Shown piece by piece: positions 12,650-23,925 of a DNA stretch of 64,000 nt (within the stretch, counting starts at the first letter, position 1; the number at the start of each line of letters is the position of its first letter). This DNA is from Manis javanica. Lineage: Eukaryota > Chordata > Mammalia > Pholidota > Manidae. The stretch is taken from contig NC_133158.1 in the NCBI RefSeq assembly GCF_040802235.1, forward strand, positions 37,514,001-37,578,000, read 5' to 3'. A program made the position numbers and the translations under genes. The notes beneath the pieces are model-generated. The model was given only the letters and a program-made list of their open reading frames with translations. It was not told the DNA's origin and did no database searches.

Positions 12650-13010
12650 GGAGGTCAGTGCCAGCATGACCCTTGACTCTGCATTTTTTCTATTTGATTT
12701 TGGTTTCCTCTGTCTCTCTGGAAGCGTGTGGAGCCTTCTCTTTGTCTTCAGTGCTGTGAAGTTTCAAATGCCTGTCTTGATAGAGGCCTTGTCTTCCTCC
12801 AGTTCTGGGGGCTTTCCAATCTAGACTCTTCAGACTCTCCAGTGGATTGTTTTCCCTTTGGCTGTGTCCCCCTGTTTTTGCTGCGTGTCCTCCTGGAACT
12901 CCTATCAGTTGGTGTGGGTGTCCTGAATTGGTCTTCTGACATTCTGAGCCCTTTTCTCTCTTCACTCTTCAAACTCTGGTTTTAAGTTTTTCCCTCCTGC
13001 CATCATATTG
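12650..13010 (-). repeat. HAL1/L1M-like fragment
   Basis: The plus strand shows the complement of a HAL1-type region: ctctctggaagcgtgtggag, then ctctttgtcttcagtgctgt, then ctggaactcctatcagttgg, then gagcccttttctctcttcac. A similar but separate copy lies at 61080-61790, which supports an interspersed repeat. Confidence 0.65.
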
Positions 13011-14849
13011 TTAATTTCTAAGACTCATCCTACTCTGTTCTCACTGCACAGTCAGAATACCATCTCCTATCTCAGTAAGTATATAAATGACCATCGTTTG
13101 GGAGTTTCTCTGCCCTGCATCATCTTTGTTTCCTTTAAGCTGCCTTTTGCGTTTGTTTCTTGGTACTGACCTCTGCCTCTCCTATCAAAGGTTCTTCAGA
13201 CATCTGATCCTTGGCTGTCTGTTAACATTCACAGGCAGGGCCCTGAAGTACCCCTGGGAAGTCCTGTGCATGCACACGTGCATGTGTGGGGATGTAGGGG
13301 CGACGGCTCACTGGCTGCAGGCTTCGTCTAGGATGGTCTCCCGGAGAGTTTCCTCAGGGAGCCTCCAGGTCTGTCTTCCTGCTCTGGTCAGATCCCCCTG
13401 GGCATCTGCCCGGAGGGAGAAGCCAGGTACAGGTGTTCGGGGTGTTGGGTGGGGTAGGAGGCTGGAGGTCCTGATGTCCATCATCAAGTTCATGTATTTC
13501 TTCTGACTTTAAGGGAGCCAGCTGTTCCCCAGCTCAGAGACCCCGTGGTGGTTTCAGGAGAATCACCTTCAGGCTTGCCCAGGGATGAGGTTGTGGAGTC
13601 TAGTGGGGGGCCTGGGGACCTGGCTACTTAAGAAACAGCTTTCAGCCACCACCCTCTTGGTTCCACTACCCCAGCGCCTCAAGTTCCTGAGACTTTCAGA
13701 GATTCTGTGTGTCAGGCTGGCCCACTGCCGTCCTTTCTTCCATCTGCTAATTCCAATATCAGTCGCCCATCTTCCTTCCAGAATCTTCTCCTGTTCTCTT
13801 TGTCTTTATGTGCTTATGTCTCCTGCTACCCTTTTAAAATCCTTTTCTTGCAATTTTAGTGGGAATTCAGTATGGAGCAGAGGTTAATATTCATTTCTAT
13901 CAGCCACACTTCCCCAGGAGTCTTCACTGAATTCTGAGCCCTGAACTTTGAGTCACCCAGCAGGTAAGAGGACAAACCATGTCCTTTCATGGGGACATCC
14001 CATGCCCACCCCCACTGCCGGCAGCCCTCTTCCCAGTGTGGGTCTCAGTAGATGGATTGTAGAACTGATAAAATTTCCCTTGTCATATTAGCTGCTAGAA
14101 GTACTGAGACAAATTTATGCCCAAATATATGTGGTAGGAAGTCTAGATTTATAGTATGTTCAGCTTTAGGTCTTACCTCGGGTTCTGCCTTTTCCACATC
14201 CTCGTTTGCCCATCTTTTTTGATAATGCTTTCCGGTGATGCTCTTACAGTGTCTAGTATATGCACGTTACATGGTTCAGTTTGCAACCACCAGCCTAGTA
14301 GCTGACACAGGCTAGGAACATCAAAGAACCAAAGAGCCACTAGGTGGAAGCTGGAGGGTCACAAAATCTCAAATTATTACCCCACAGGCTAGTTGTTAAT
14401 TTAAAAAATGGGAAAAGTGCCTCAGGATGAAGAGGTCTGAGGGGCACTACCTTAACAGAGTGAAACTTAGCATTCCCAATAACTGGGCAGGCAAACAGCA
14501 GGCACCCCTTTGGGGTGAGGGCAGGGAGCTCATGAGGCCACTGCCCCAGTGTCTAACCTGCATCCAATCAAAACTGTCAATGCCATGATTTTTCTTTTGG
14601 TAAATCTGGAGAAACGTTCTAGATGAAAGGAGACTGAAAGACAATCACAAACCATCTCATTTAGATCTTGGGTCAGAAAACTATATGTGAAGGACATTTG
14701 GGGAACAACTGGGGGATTTTAATATACAGTATATACTAGACAATAGTGGTGTTTAAATATTAAGTTTCTTAGGCATAATTAGGGTTTTGGGCTCTAGCCT
14801 CCTTTCCCAAAGCCTGAATAGCTTATATTCACTTCATAGGTGTTAGGAA
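13011..14849. other. Non-coding stretch, possible LINE flank
   Basis: The left part to about 13900 (including gaatcttctcctgttctctt) may continue the HAL1-like element into its 5' region, but the match is too weak to call. From 13900 to 14850 I see nothing recognisable. Confidence 0.4.
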
Positions 14850-15212
14850 CCTTCATAGGCTGAATTTTGTCTCCCGCCCAATCGTATGTTGAAGTCCAGA
14901 GTTTCAGAATGTGACTGTATTTGGAGATACGGTCTTTAAAGAAGTGACTGAAATAAAATGAGGTCATTTGGGTGAGCCCTAATCAATAAGACCGGTGTCC
15001 TTCTAAGAGGAGTTTAGGACACAGACATGGACAGAGGGAAGGCGTGCAGACATGGCGGGATGACAGCTGTCTACACACCAAGGACAGAAGCCTGAGAAGG
15101 AACCAGTCCTGCTGGTTGAAGTTCAGACCTCCAGAACCATGAGAACATGTCTGCGGTGTGAACCCTCAGCCTCCAGTACTTCCGATGGCAGCCTGAGCAG
15201 AGTAATGCAATA
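14850..15212 (+). repeat. MLT1A-like solo LTR (ERVL-MaLR)
   Basis: Landmarks in order are ggctgaattttgtctcccgc, gaatgtgactgtatttggag, ggtgtccttctaagaggagt, the tccagaaccatgagaac block and the terminal gcagcctgagcagagtaatg. This is the order seen in MLT1A-type LTRs of the ancient MaLR retrotransposons. No internal retroviral gene is attached, so it is a solo LTR remnant. Confidence 0.75.
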
Positions 15213-15234
15213 TATATTTTTTACCTTATTTTTA

Positions 15235-15775
15235 AAAAAAAAATATTTTCTTTTTCTTCCCCAGCTTTATTGAGATGTAATTGGCAGATAACACTGTGTA
15301 GTTTAAAGGTGTACAACAGGTTGATGTGATACATGAGTATCTTGCAAAATGATTACAACTGTAGCTTAACTAACACCTCCGTGCTGTCATAGGAGCATTT
15401 CTTTCTTGTGGTGAGAACATTTAAGATCTACTGTCTTAGCAAATTTCAAGCACATGATACTTGGAGTATCATTATTGGCTAATTCACTGTGCTGTATATT
15501 AGAGTCCCAAAACTTGTCAGTCTTACAGCTGGAAGTTTGTAGTCTGTGACCACCGCCTCCCCATTTCCCCCACCCCAGCCCTGGTAACCACCACTCTACT
15601 GTGTTTCTCTGAGTCTGGCTTTTTCAGACTCCACATCTAAGTGAGATCATGCAGTCTCTGTCTTTCTCTGACTTATTTCACTTAGCATAATGCCCTCAAG
15701 GGCCTTCCATATTGTTATAAGTGGCAGGATTTCCTTCCTGTTCATGGTTGAATAATATTCCACTTAGTGTATTTT
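15235..15775 (-). repeat. L1MA-like 3' UTR
   Basis: The complement of an L1 3' end is clear: the plus strand has ccccagctttattgagatgt, aaaggtgtacaacaggttga, ccctggtaaccaccactcta and gttgaataatattccactta. It begins on the left in an A/T-rich run that corresponds to the reversed tail. Confidence 0.88.
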
Positions 15776-17439
15776 AAAAAGCAGACTCACTTATGTCATG
15801 GGGACCTTGAGCAAGCGTAATCCAAAGGGTGTGACCGGGAGAATGTGTGCTTGAGCCGTGTCTTCTCTGAGTTGGCTTAGATGATTTTTAAAAGTGTCCT
15901 ATGGTTACTTTAACTCACATTTCAGCAAGAATGCCCAGGTAATAATAAAACACTTCCACCTCCCCACAGAGCCCCTCTAAGGGCTAGTGGCCAGCGGTGG
16001 GAGGGGCAGCACAGTCCCTGGTTTCTTCTTCCCCACATTTGGGGCAAAACGGTTGTAGGGTGACTGTTGTAAGGCGGCACAGTCACAGTGTTTAGGCTGG
16101 CTGGTGTTGTAAGGGGGCTCTTTTCCGCCGGGGCTTTATGGGTTCTTCACAGGCACTTCCCCTGGGCAGGCCATTGTCTTCTCAGGATGGACCTTCTCAC
16201 CCCTGTGGGGCAGGATTTAGAAAGGCCTCTGCCCTTTCTCAGACCCACGTGGTCCACCTCTGGTTCATGAGAAACACTCATCATCTTTGCTAGTGTGTTT
16301 TTTCCAGTGTGGCTGCTGCCCAGGGAGAGGTAGATTTGCATGATGCTTAAACTATTGCCTGCGAGGGCCCTTCTGAGACCCGGGAGAGGCCGCAGCAGGT
16401 GCTGCCATGGAATCTGACTTGCTCTTCCACACAGAGGGCCTCCCAAGATGTGCAGACTTCAGGTTCCGTGGGCTCCAGACTGCCCTGTTCACAATGTGGG
16501 TCTTTCTCTCTCTGCCCTGAGGCCATAGCCACAACCGCCTGCCTTTATGCCCCTCACATTGGTATCAAAAGGAGTCCCTGTGTCCCCAAAGCTCAGAGCT
16601 CCACACCCAGTTCTCCTGAAGGTTCCCCCGGATGTCCCATTCCCTCAGCAAGAGGTAAAGGGAATGCCTGTCAAGTCCCCAGTCACCTCCTGGCACATGA
16701 GCCAGCCCCTCAACACCCCTCTTCAGCAGTCATCTCCACTCTCATGGCCCTTTAAACTTGACCATGACCCTTGTTCCAGGTCATCTCCTTGGTGAATCCT
16801 CCAGCCTTGTCACCCTCAGGGAGTGGCACCTGCTGGACTGGGACATCTCCCCTGAAATTCCCAATTTAGCATTCAGTTGCACTTAAATTTATTTTAAATG
16901 GAAACATTACATCATAGATTTCTTGAGCCAGATATATTTTAGGTGAATATACCTGACTAGAAAGACACTCGAATATTACAATAAAAGGGTGACTGGTGTC
17001 ACCCTCTCCAGGGAACTAGTGGGTTAGCAGAACACCAAGGTGAGGCTTTGTGTAAAAATACTCCCCGGGCACGGCCTGGCTGGCTAGGACAGAGGCAACT
17101 GCATTGCTCAGCAGATTGAGCAGGAAGAGACTGTTGAAACGTCTCAAGCAGACCAGGAAGGAGTTGGGTTTGGGGGCACCCAGAGCAGAGAGAAACAGAG
17201 AAAAGAGAGAGGGTGGGAGAGAGGGGGTGCTGAGCAAAGACAGGGGTGCCCAATGGTTAGTGTTAACTTGCTTGCTGTGATGTTGTGCATGGTTCCCTGC
17301 ATTTCTTGTCACCCAGGCTTCCGGATAGGGGGCTAGATCCAGACTTCCTGGCTGGGGGTGGGAGCACATCACTGGGATGACCTAACAGACTCCTTACCTG
17401 TTCTCCTGGTTCCTCTAAGGGAAGGCAGGCATGCTCTCA
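15776..17439. other. Non-coding stretch, no gene seen
   Basis: Mixed composition with several open frames of up to 118 codons in overlapping frames, none recognisable. No splice-bounded coding segment stands out. Confidence 0.5.
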
Positions 17440-17950
17440 TGTATCGGTTAGCTATTGCTGTGTGTAACAAATCATACCATAACCTAGCAGCTTGAAACAA
17501 ACATTATTTTTTCCCAGTCTATAGGTTGGCCGGGGAAGTCTGTTGACTAGGGCAGGCTCATTCCTGCATCTGGGGCCAGTGAGGGCTGGGGAGGCAGCTC
17601 TGTTGATCTAGGTGGGCATCTCTCATGTGTTGGAGGGTTGGCTGGATGTAGGCTGGTCTAGGATGCCTAGAACCTCTCTCTGTGTCCTCCAGGAAGTTCG
17701 CCCAAGTCTGGTCACACAGCAGGTGTTCAGGGTTCCAAAACATCAAGTGGAAGCTACAAGACTTCTTGAGGCCAAAGTTCAAGTCTGGCACAGGTCCCTT
17801 GCACCCCTTTCCATTGGCCAAAGCAAGTCACAGGCCAGCCCAGTGCCAGTGGGGAGAGGGGCCCAGCATCCTGGTGGGAAGAACTATGAAGCTGCATAGG
17901 ATGGCAGGACACAGGGAGGGATGAGAACTGGGGCCAGGTTTGCACCCATC
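17440..17950 (+). repeat. Ancient LTR-like repeat, class not assigned
   Basis: The start gttagctattgctgtgtgta, the segment ccagcagcttgaaac-like at about 17485, the tcagggttccaaaacatcaa segment and the attggccaaagcaagtcaca segment follow an old mammalian repeat family. I know this text order from mammalian genomes but cannot name the family reliably. Confidence 0.55.
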
Positions 17951-19047
17951 TGTCACATCCTACAACCCTGACCAGAGGCGCCTGTGGAAACCTCCAGCTG
18001 CCGCTGGTCAGGGCCAGAGGCGATTGCTTCTTCACCATCTGTGGGACATTCCGTCAGTGCAGCCTCCAGGGTGGGAGGCACATTTCACCCCAGGGAGGGG
18101 CTGGGTCTGATGTGACTGATGCTGCAAAGGAGCCTTGGAGCCTTGGAGTGAGCAGTGCAGTGGCCAGTCCTACAGGACAGCGCGGGGAGGGGGTGGACCA
18201 GGCCCCAGAGCCACAGGGCCTTCTGGCCGGGGCTGGAGAGCCGTTCACAACAAGCAGAGAGCCTGCCCAGACTCTCAAGCTCTCGCCACCCCAGCCAGCT
18301 GGGGAAAATGAGTGTGCCAGAAGAAAGTGGGAATTCGTCTCCTGGCCTCCAGACGTCCTAGGCAGAGAATGAAGGACTTGGGGCCCAGATGGTGATTTTT
18401 ATCTTGTCTTCCAACTGGCGGCTAAGGCTTTGGAAGAGAGAGGAACATATGGGAATTGAAAAGCTGGCTAAGTAAATGCAATCGAAGAACAAAATTTGGT
18501 TTTTCTGGACCGTGGCTTAAGATGGGTTCTTGGCTTGGACCTGATATTAACCATCTTAATATCACGCAGTTGTACAAAACGTAGCTGTTTAGAAATCACT
18601 TTAGTCAATTTACTGTTTCATTCTCCCTCTGCATTAACTGTGTTTGTGGGTAGGTGTGTTTTTACCCCATTTCTCAAATGGTGACAGAGAGGAGAGGTCC
18701 CCTGCCTGGGATTATTTGGCTGGTGGGGTCAGGCCTGGGTCTGGAATCTAAAAAATCCATGGTGATTTTATTCTTTCATAAGCTTCTGATGAGAGTTTCT
18801 TTCTTTGGAGCAAGGTTTTTCCTTCCTTTGTGACCCATAGAAAACATTTTACATCGAGACTCAGGGTACATGTGTGTATTATTGTGCATGTGCGTGCATG
18901 TGTGTGTGTGTGTGTATGCTGTTTGTGAAAAAGACAAGGGGGAGATGTGCCCTAATTCCCAGAGGGAAATAACTGGAAAGATGGTCCACCATGTGTCTGG
19001 GATGTCTGTGTGTTAGGGGTGAAGAACGTGAGAGTTGTCCGCTGCGT
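17951..19047. other. Non-coding stretch with a (TG)n tract
   Basis: Unique sequence with one TG-rich tract at about 18870-18920 (tgtgtgtgtgtgtgtgta core). No exon or RNA gene is visible. Confidence 0.5.
18868..18920 (+). repeat. Imperfect (TG)n microsatellite
   Basis: Alternating TG with cgtgcatg-type interruptions, ending in a purer run of about nine units. Confidence 0.85.
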
Positions 19048-19192
19048 TCCCAGGTCCTCCGCACGCCCAGCCTGCTGCCTCATTCATCTGCTGTGCTCCC
19101 AGGCCCTCTGTGTGCCCAGCCTGCTGCCCCTTTGTCCACTGTGCTCCCAGGCCCTCCATGCACCCAGCCTGCTGCCCCGTTCGCCTGGGCGG
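19048..19192 (+). repeat. GC-rich minisatellite, three units of 48-49 bp
   Basis: Three copies begin at 19048, 19097 and 19145 with tcccaggtcctc or tcccaggccctc, each followed about 17 bases later by cccagcctgctgcc. The spacing is 49 and 48 bp. The copies differ at several positions, so the array is not recent. It falls inside an open frame (18991-19566 +) that reads as repeats of a Pro/Ala/Leu-rich peptide, but nothing else supports a gene. Confidence 0.85.
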
Positions 19193-19655
19193 CAGGGAAG
19201 CCCACGTTCCGAGCCGTGGCCGCACGCTGCTCCTTGTTTCCCCTTCCCCACCCTCCTGCTCTTGTATCTGGCAATGGGGTCCTAACCTGCACACTCCTAT
19301 CGGGATGGTTGTCCCCTAGCCCTTGCCATAGGGGACACGGCTGTTGCTGCCTCCCCAGCTCCCTTCCCCTCTTGGCCACGCGCTGGGTTCTGTGGCTGAG
19401 GCTGCGTGGGCTGCAGGAACTGCCCATCCCCTGCTGGGACTGCCTTCCTCATAGCCCGCCTTCCCCACCATGGAATGGGGGATGTGGTGCAGGCTGGCGG
19501 ACCAAAGCGTCCGATTTCTCCAGGGAGAGCTGGACCCCAAGGCTGGGTGAGTCCCCCCAGATCTGACCTCTGGGTGTACATTTACTATATGTGCACACCA
19601 GGTCGGACACGGGGAACTCTGACTTGTATGCTGCCGTGCCCACAGACACTCTGTC
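19193..19655. other. GC-rich non-coding stretch
   Basis: Contains some CpG (around 19185-19225) but no promoter motifs or exon signals that I would trust. Confidence 0.45.
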
Positions 19656-19811
19656 AGTGAGGGACCACTGACCAACTGTCGCCAAAAGGAGGAATAAATG
19701 TAGGCATTTCAAGAGTGGAGAGCTGCCCAGGACTCTCTGTGGACCCCCTGTCCCCCCTGAGAGAGGGAGCCTCGGGTGGTGGCAGTTAGCATTTGTAGTT
19801 CCAGCCGGCTA
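19656..19811 (+). repeat. Unnamed diverged repeat, copy A
   Basis: Begins agtgagggaccactgaccaa, continues with ccaaaaggagg and gagctgcccagg, and ends near gttccagccgg. It aligns along its length with 22425-22580 in the same orientation at what looks like roughly three quarters identity. I do not recognise the family. Confidence 0.65.
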
Positions 19812-21369
19812 CTCAGGGCCCATCACTTCTGACCCTGCACCCGGCTTCTGGCAGGTCCTCGCCTGCCCAGGCTGGGTGGGCATGCCTGGGCCTCCTGCCA
19901 TGCCCCTGCAGAGCAAGTGCTGGGTGGGGGGGTGTCAAGGTTGCAGTGGGTAGGAGGCAGCAGGGGGCTTCTCTGAGCTGCCGACCCGGCTCAAGGGGCC
20001 CTTCCAATGCTGCACCAGCCATCCCAGGGTGCGGGGCAGGAAGCTGGGTCAGACGCCTTCCTCACGCATACCCCCATGCTCCCATCACTCTGAGGGAGCC
20101 TGTGGACCCTCTTAGACCTGTAAGGAAGCTGAGACCGCATGACCTGGCCCAGTGCTCAGCTCCCAGGCTCTTACACGTCACTGGTGTCCCCCAAAGTGCG
20201 GTGGCACTCAACAGATGCGTTGAAGAGAGCCGGGAATCCAGCATCGAATACCATCAGATCCCACCGTGAGAAAGTTATTTCCCTACACATTATCTTTCCA
20301 GTCTTCTAATGGCTTCAAGGAAAATGCCTTGATTTGGTGCTAGAATGTTTTAACACCTTTATAATGTTTGCTAATCTCTCTTCTCTTAACAAAGAGGGAG
20401 TAGGCTTCGGGCTGAGACTCTTGCCAGGAAGCAGTATCAAATTAGGATTTAATAACATTATTTTGACTTCATTGTGTTTTCTTGCACTCATATTATAGAA
20501 AATGAGACTCCTTCCCATTTATGAAGTGACATAAAGCTTCCAGTTAGGGATATACTAAATATAAATGAAAGAAATGGAAAAATAAAAAAGAAAATGTAGG
20601 TATAAATTAAAAGAAACTGATATTTGAGAAATTGTGAATTTGAGAAAGTCTGAAAGTGGACTGAAGGGAGTAGCTGGAGGGGGGCTGGGCAGGGGTGCAA
20701 GTCTGGGGGACATGGGTGACTGCCGGCCAGGGCCTGCCTCCCTGGGCCGCAGGAGGGCAGCCGGGTGTCCAGGGACCAGGCCCAGGTGCCAGGCAGCCTG
20801 CTGCGGCTGGGCCTCAAGGCTTCTGAAGCCCCCTTCCCTGTTACCACACCTCCATGTGGACATGGCTCAGCTGGAGGGTCAAGATCTGGCTCTTGGTTTC
20901 TGGGACCTGCAATCTACATCCAGGATTGAAAACTGAGGGCCAGTGAAATGTGTCCACCATGCAACTGACCTGACCTGAAGGTGGGTGTGTCAAAGGCCGA
21001 CCCTGGGTTGTTGTTCATTGCCTCCCAATGCCAGGGCACTGGCTGTGGTCTTGGCACACTTCCCAGCTTCTGCCAAGCCCTCCCCCTCAGTCAGAATCTT
21101 AATAAATATGTAAGAGAACTGCCCATCACACTTTTAACTACAGCCTCTGTCCAGGCTCTGCCACTGTTACGCCCACTTTCCCTCGTGCCTGAGTTTATTA
21201 GGACCCTGTTAGGGGCGTAGACAATGACCCTGGGGTGGGGTGAACATGTCGGTCACTCACCCAGAGTGATCCCTTCCACCCACTTCCTGTTGTGTTCCAG
21301 GTTGTTGGAGTCCCAGACCCATCTGGGTGTCCACTCTCCTCCAGAAAGCTCTGGGCAGGGTGGGCCTTC
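19812..21369. other. Non-coding stretch
   Basis: A weak MIR-like piece may lie around 20110-20240 (acctgtaaggaagctgagac). The part 20280-20640 is AT-rich and unique. The part 20640-20930 is GC-rich. No gene is supported. Confidence 0.45.
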
Positions 21370-21655
21370 ATTAGTCTAAGCTAATCACAGTGTTTCCATT
21401 TCCCTAGCCTGTGACTGGCTTAGAAAGAAGCAGGCGGCCCAGTTCTGGCCACTGAGATGTGAGGTTGCCTCTGTGATGCCTGGCATCTTGGCAGCCATCA
21501 TATGCTCATGAGGAACATTACCCTGATGGAAACGTGCCAAAAATGACAAAGCAGGAAGATGGAAGACCCTGGGTCCTACGACTTGCTACTAGGTGGGATA
21601 ATAAAGCCAATTTGGGTTGGGTTTTCTGCTACTTGCAGCCAAGAAGCAGCCCAGC
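21370..21655 (+). repeat. Ancient LTR-like repeat, class not assigned
   Basis: Landmarks are tctaagctaatcacagtgtt near the left, gaagatggaagaccctgggt in the middle, and the end ttgggttgggttttctgcta followed by cttgcagccaag. The gttgggttt-ctgc-acttgcagcc ending is typical of an old mammalian LTR family I cannot name with certainty. Confidence 0.5.
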
Positions 21656-22029
21656 TGACACCACATGCTGGTACCCCAGGTCCCTACAGCTCTTGTCCTG
21701 GTCCCTTTTCCTCTGTTTCATTTCCCTTCTCCTCTGGGAAGGCTGGAGTTGCTTCTGCCTGCTGTTCTGAAGCCTGAGAACATGAGGGTGGGTGTAGGCA
21801 GCTTATTTGGTTGGGCGAAGGCCTGGGATTTATTCTCTCTCCTAGGATTCCAGTCAATGTCAAGATCAGGGCCACTCCACGGCCCGACCTATGGCTTCAG
21901 TGGTTAGATTCCAGCTTCTGCCCAACACGGCACAGCCAGGAAGCTTCAGAATCCCCATTCTCCATGCCCCCATGCTGAATTTGAATTCTAGTTGTCCAAT
22001 TCTGATTGAATGCTGCATCTGTAAATGTT
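21656..22029. other. Non-coding stretch
   Basis: Nothing recognisable apart from shadow open frames. Confidence 0.4.
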
Positions 22030-22240
22030 CAAGAGATTCTTATTTAATTAAGGGACAGAGCATGGGCAAGTTACCATCTCACTAAGCCTCAGATTATTTT
22101 TCTATAAAGTGGGACAATAATAATATTAGTACATCTTCAGCTGCCTTTGCGAAGATTCAAAGAGATCACACATGTAAAGTGCTTGACACATGACTTAGCC
22201 TGTATCAAAGTCAGGAGTGGTGGTCACTATTTAGAAAAAG
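22030..22240 (+). repeat. MIR SINE
   Basis: The order gggcaagttaccatctcact, aagcctcagattatttttct, ataaagtgggacaataataa and cacatgtaaagtgcttgaca is the MIR core and 3' part in sense direction. Confidence 0.88.
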
Positions 22241-22424
22241 AGTTAAAGAAATGCAATCCTTAGGTACACGTATATGCATAACTCATTGATTTATGATGCT
22301 AGTCAATAATCATCGCTTGATTCAGCCCCAGTTTTTTCATCGACTTGAGCAAAATGGTTGTAACAAGCTACCTGTAAACCCCCCAGTCTAAGCCAGAATC
22401 TGAGGTGCTCATATACACCCCACC

Positions 22425-22580
22425 AGTGAGGGACAACTCACCAGTTGGCTCCAAAAGGAGGGAGAAGTGTGGGCACTTCCAGAGTGACAAGCTGCCCAGG
22501 CCTCCCAGAGGAAGCCCTGCCAGTGCCCGAGTGAGGGGGCCTGGGGTGGCCGTTGGCATCGGTGGCTCCAGCCCCCAGCA
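22425..22580 (+). repeat. Unnamed diverged repeat, copy B
   Basis: Begins agtgagggacaactcaccag, has ccaaaaggagg and caagctgcccagg, and ends near ggctccagcccccag. Partner of 19656-19811. The two copies sit 2.8 kb apart in the same orientation. Confidence 0.65.
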
Positions 22581-22789
22581 AAGCCCCTCCCCCTCCAGCT
22601 CAACGTGTTCAAACGGAGTTCACCCTCCCCGGCCCCCAGGACTCCCTCTGCCCAAACATCCTTTCCCGTGGACCTGACTCTCATTTCCCCGCTGCCACGA
22701 GTTGCACTGTCGACTTGCCTCTTTCCACTCTTGCACCTGCTGTAATGCCCACCATCTACGCCACAATCTGACAGGGGTCTCCACTCTCT

Positions 22790-22905
22790 CAGGTACCCGA
22801 GCTTGGCTGCCAGCTCAGTTGGAGAACAGGGTCTATGGCTTTTCTCTCCAACCTGGTGCTGGGCATCCTGTAGGTGCTTCAGAAGTGCCTGCTGACTGAA
22901 TGCAC
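22790..22905 (+). repeat. L2-like 3' tail
   Basis: The text ggtgctgggcatcctgtagg, then gcctgctgactgaatgc, follows the end of L2-type elements. The match is short. Confidence 0.5.
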
Positions 22906-22984
22906 TTAGGCTTCCATGACCACCTACTTTATCTAAACTGGTTTCCCCTTTGCTCTTCATCCTGTTTCTCCTTTGTTTCTTCCT

Positions 22985-23160
22985 TCCTTCACGTCATGTG
23001 AGCTGTTTACCATCTGTCTGTCAATTGCCTATTTGGGTCCAAGGGAACATAAGCACCACAAGGGCAGGTGCACCATCTGGTTCTCTGCTCGACCCCCACC
23101 ACCTGCAAGATTCACCCAGCAAACAGTAAGTCTTCCGCAGCTGTGCATTGAATGAACAGA
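22985..23160 (+). repeat. L2 3' end
   Basis: The order gaacataagcaccacaaggg, caggtgcaccatctggttct and tgtgcattgaatgaacaga fits an L2 tail (timing of 'agctccatgagggcaggg' through 'ttgaatgaatga'). Confidence 0.65.
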
Positions 23161-23840
23161 GCCCCCCGATGCCCACCGCGACGGACCTTTGGTTACTCAC
23201 TGCAGGTTGGATTCCTTCGGGGGCTCACGAGGACTCCTCTGGGTGCATGCACACACTTTATTAAATGGAATAAAGTGGAAGGCAAAGGAAAGAGGGAGAG
23301 AGGGGACAGAGAAATAGAGACAGCGAGACACGGTGAACACACACACACACATACACAGAACTGCACCAATTAACTGTATCTAGTGATAAGTCACCAGGAG
23401 TCAGCTCAATACCTTTCTACCTGTCTGATGGCCTAATCAAAGTCTGCCTTCCTTAATCCTTCTCTGCATCCCTCATTGATCCCAAACCAGAGGAAGAGCC
23501 GAGCACACGCCCGGGGCCAAAGGGAATGCAATTAACAGCCCTGTGGTTTCATTTCAAAGCTGTCACCCAGCAGTTTGCCCTCACTCGGCAGATATTTTTT
23601 GTCCTCTGGGCTATATATCTCATCTCACCTTTTCTTTCTGCAATTCATGTTTTAAACAGTAAGCAGGCCAGGAATTTATAAAAAGAATCTATGGGATTAC
23701 ACCAGGGATTCCCAAACTTTTGGAAGTCATGAAACCTTGGTTCAAAAAAAAAAAAAAAGAAATCACAGCAAATGGAAACTTTACAGTTATATTTAGAAGT
23801 AGCAAATATTCCCTGGGAACTTTCCACTGACAGCAATTCT
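23161..23840. other. Non-coding stretch with CA and poly-A tracts
   Basis: Contains a short (CA)n run at about 23336-23356 and an A-run of about 15 at 23744-23758. The text before the A-run (gattcccaaacttttggaag) resembles the edge of an old hAT-type DNA element, but not enough is left to call it. Confidence 0.45.
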
Positions 23841-23844
23841 ATCA

Positions 23845-23925
23845 GGTTCAGAGATGTAAAGAAAGTTTGCCACAGGTCACACAGCTAAGTGGTAGAGCTT
23901 GAACCAAGTCCTCGCTGCAGGCACA
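23845..23925 (-). repeat. MIR SINE fragment
   Basis: The plus strand reads gccacaggtcacacagctaa then gtggtagagcttgaacc, the reversed MIR core. Confidence 0.85.

Noticed and set aside
19180-19500. Second CpG-island promoter near 19.2 kb
   Set aside because: CpG pairs are few and spread out, and no TATA, initiator or paired exon is visible.
18991-19566. 191-codon frame over the minisatellite as a repetitive protein
   Set aside because: The frame stays open because the unit is 48-49 bp and GC-rich. Frames on the other strand are open too, and one unit spacing (49) is not a multiple of three.
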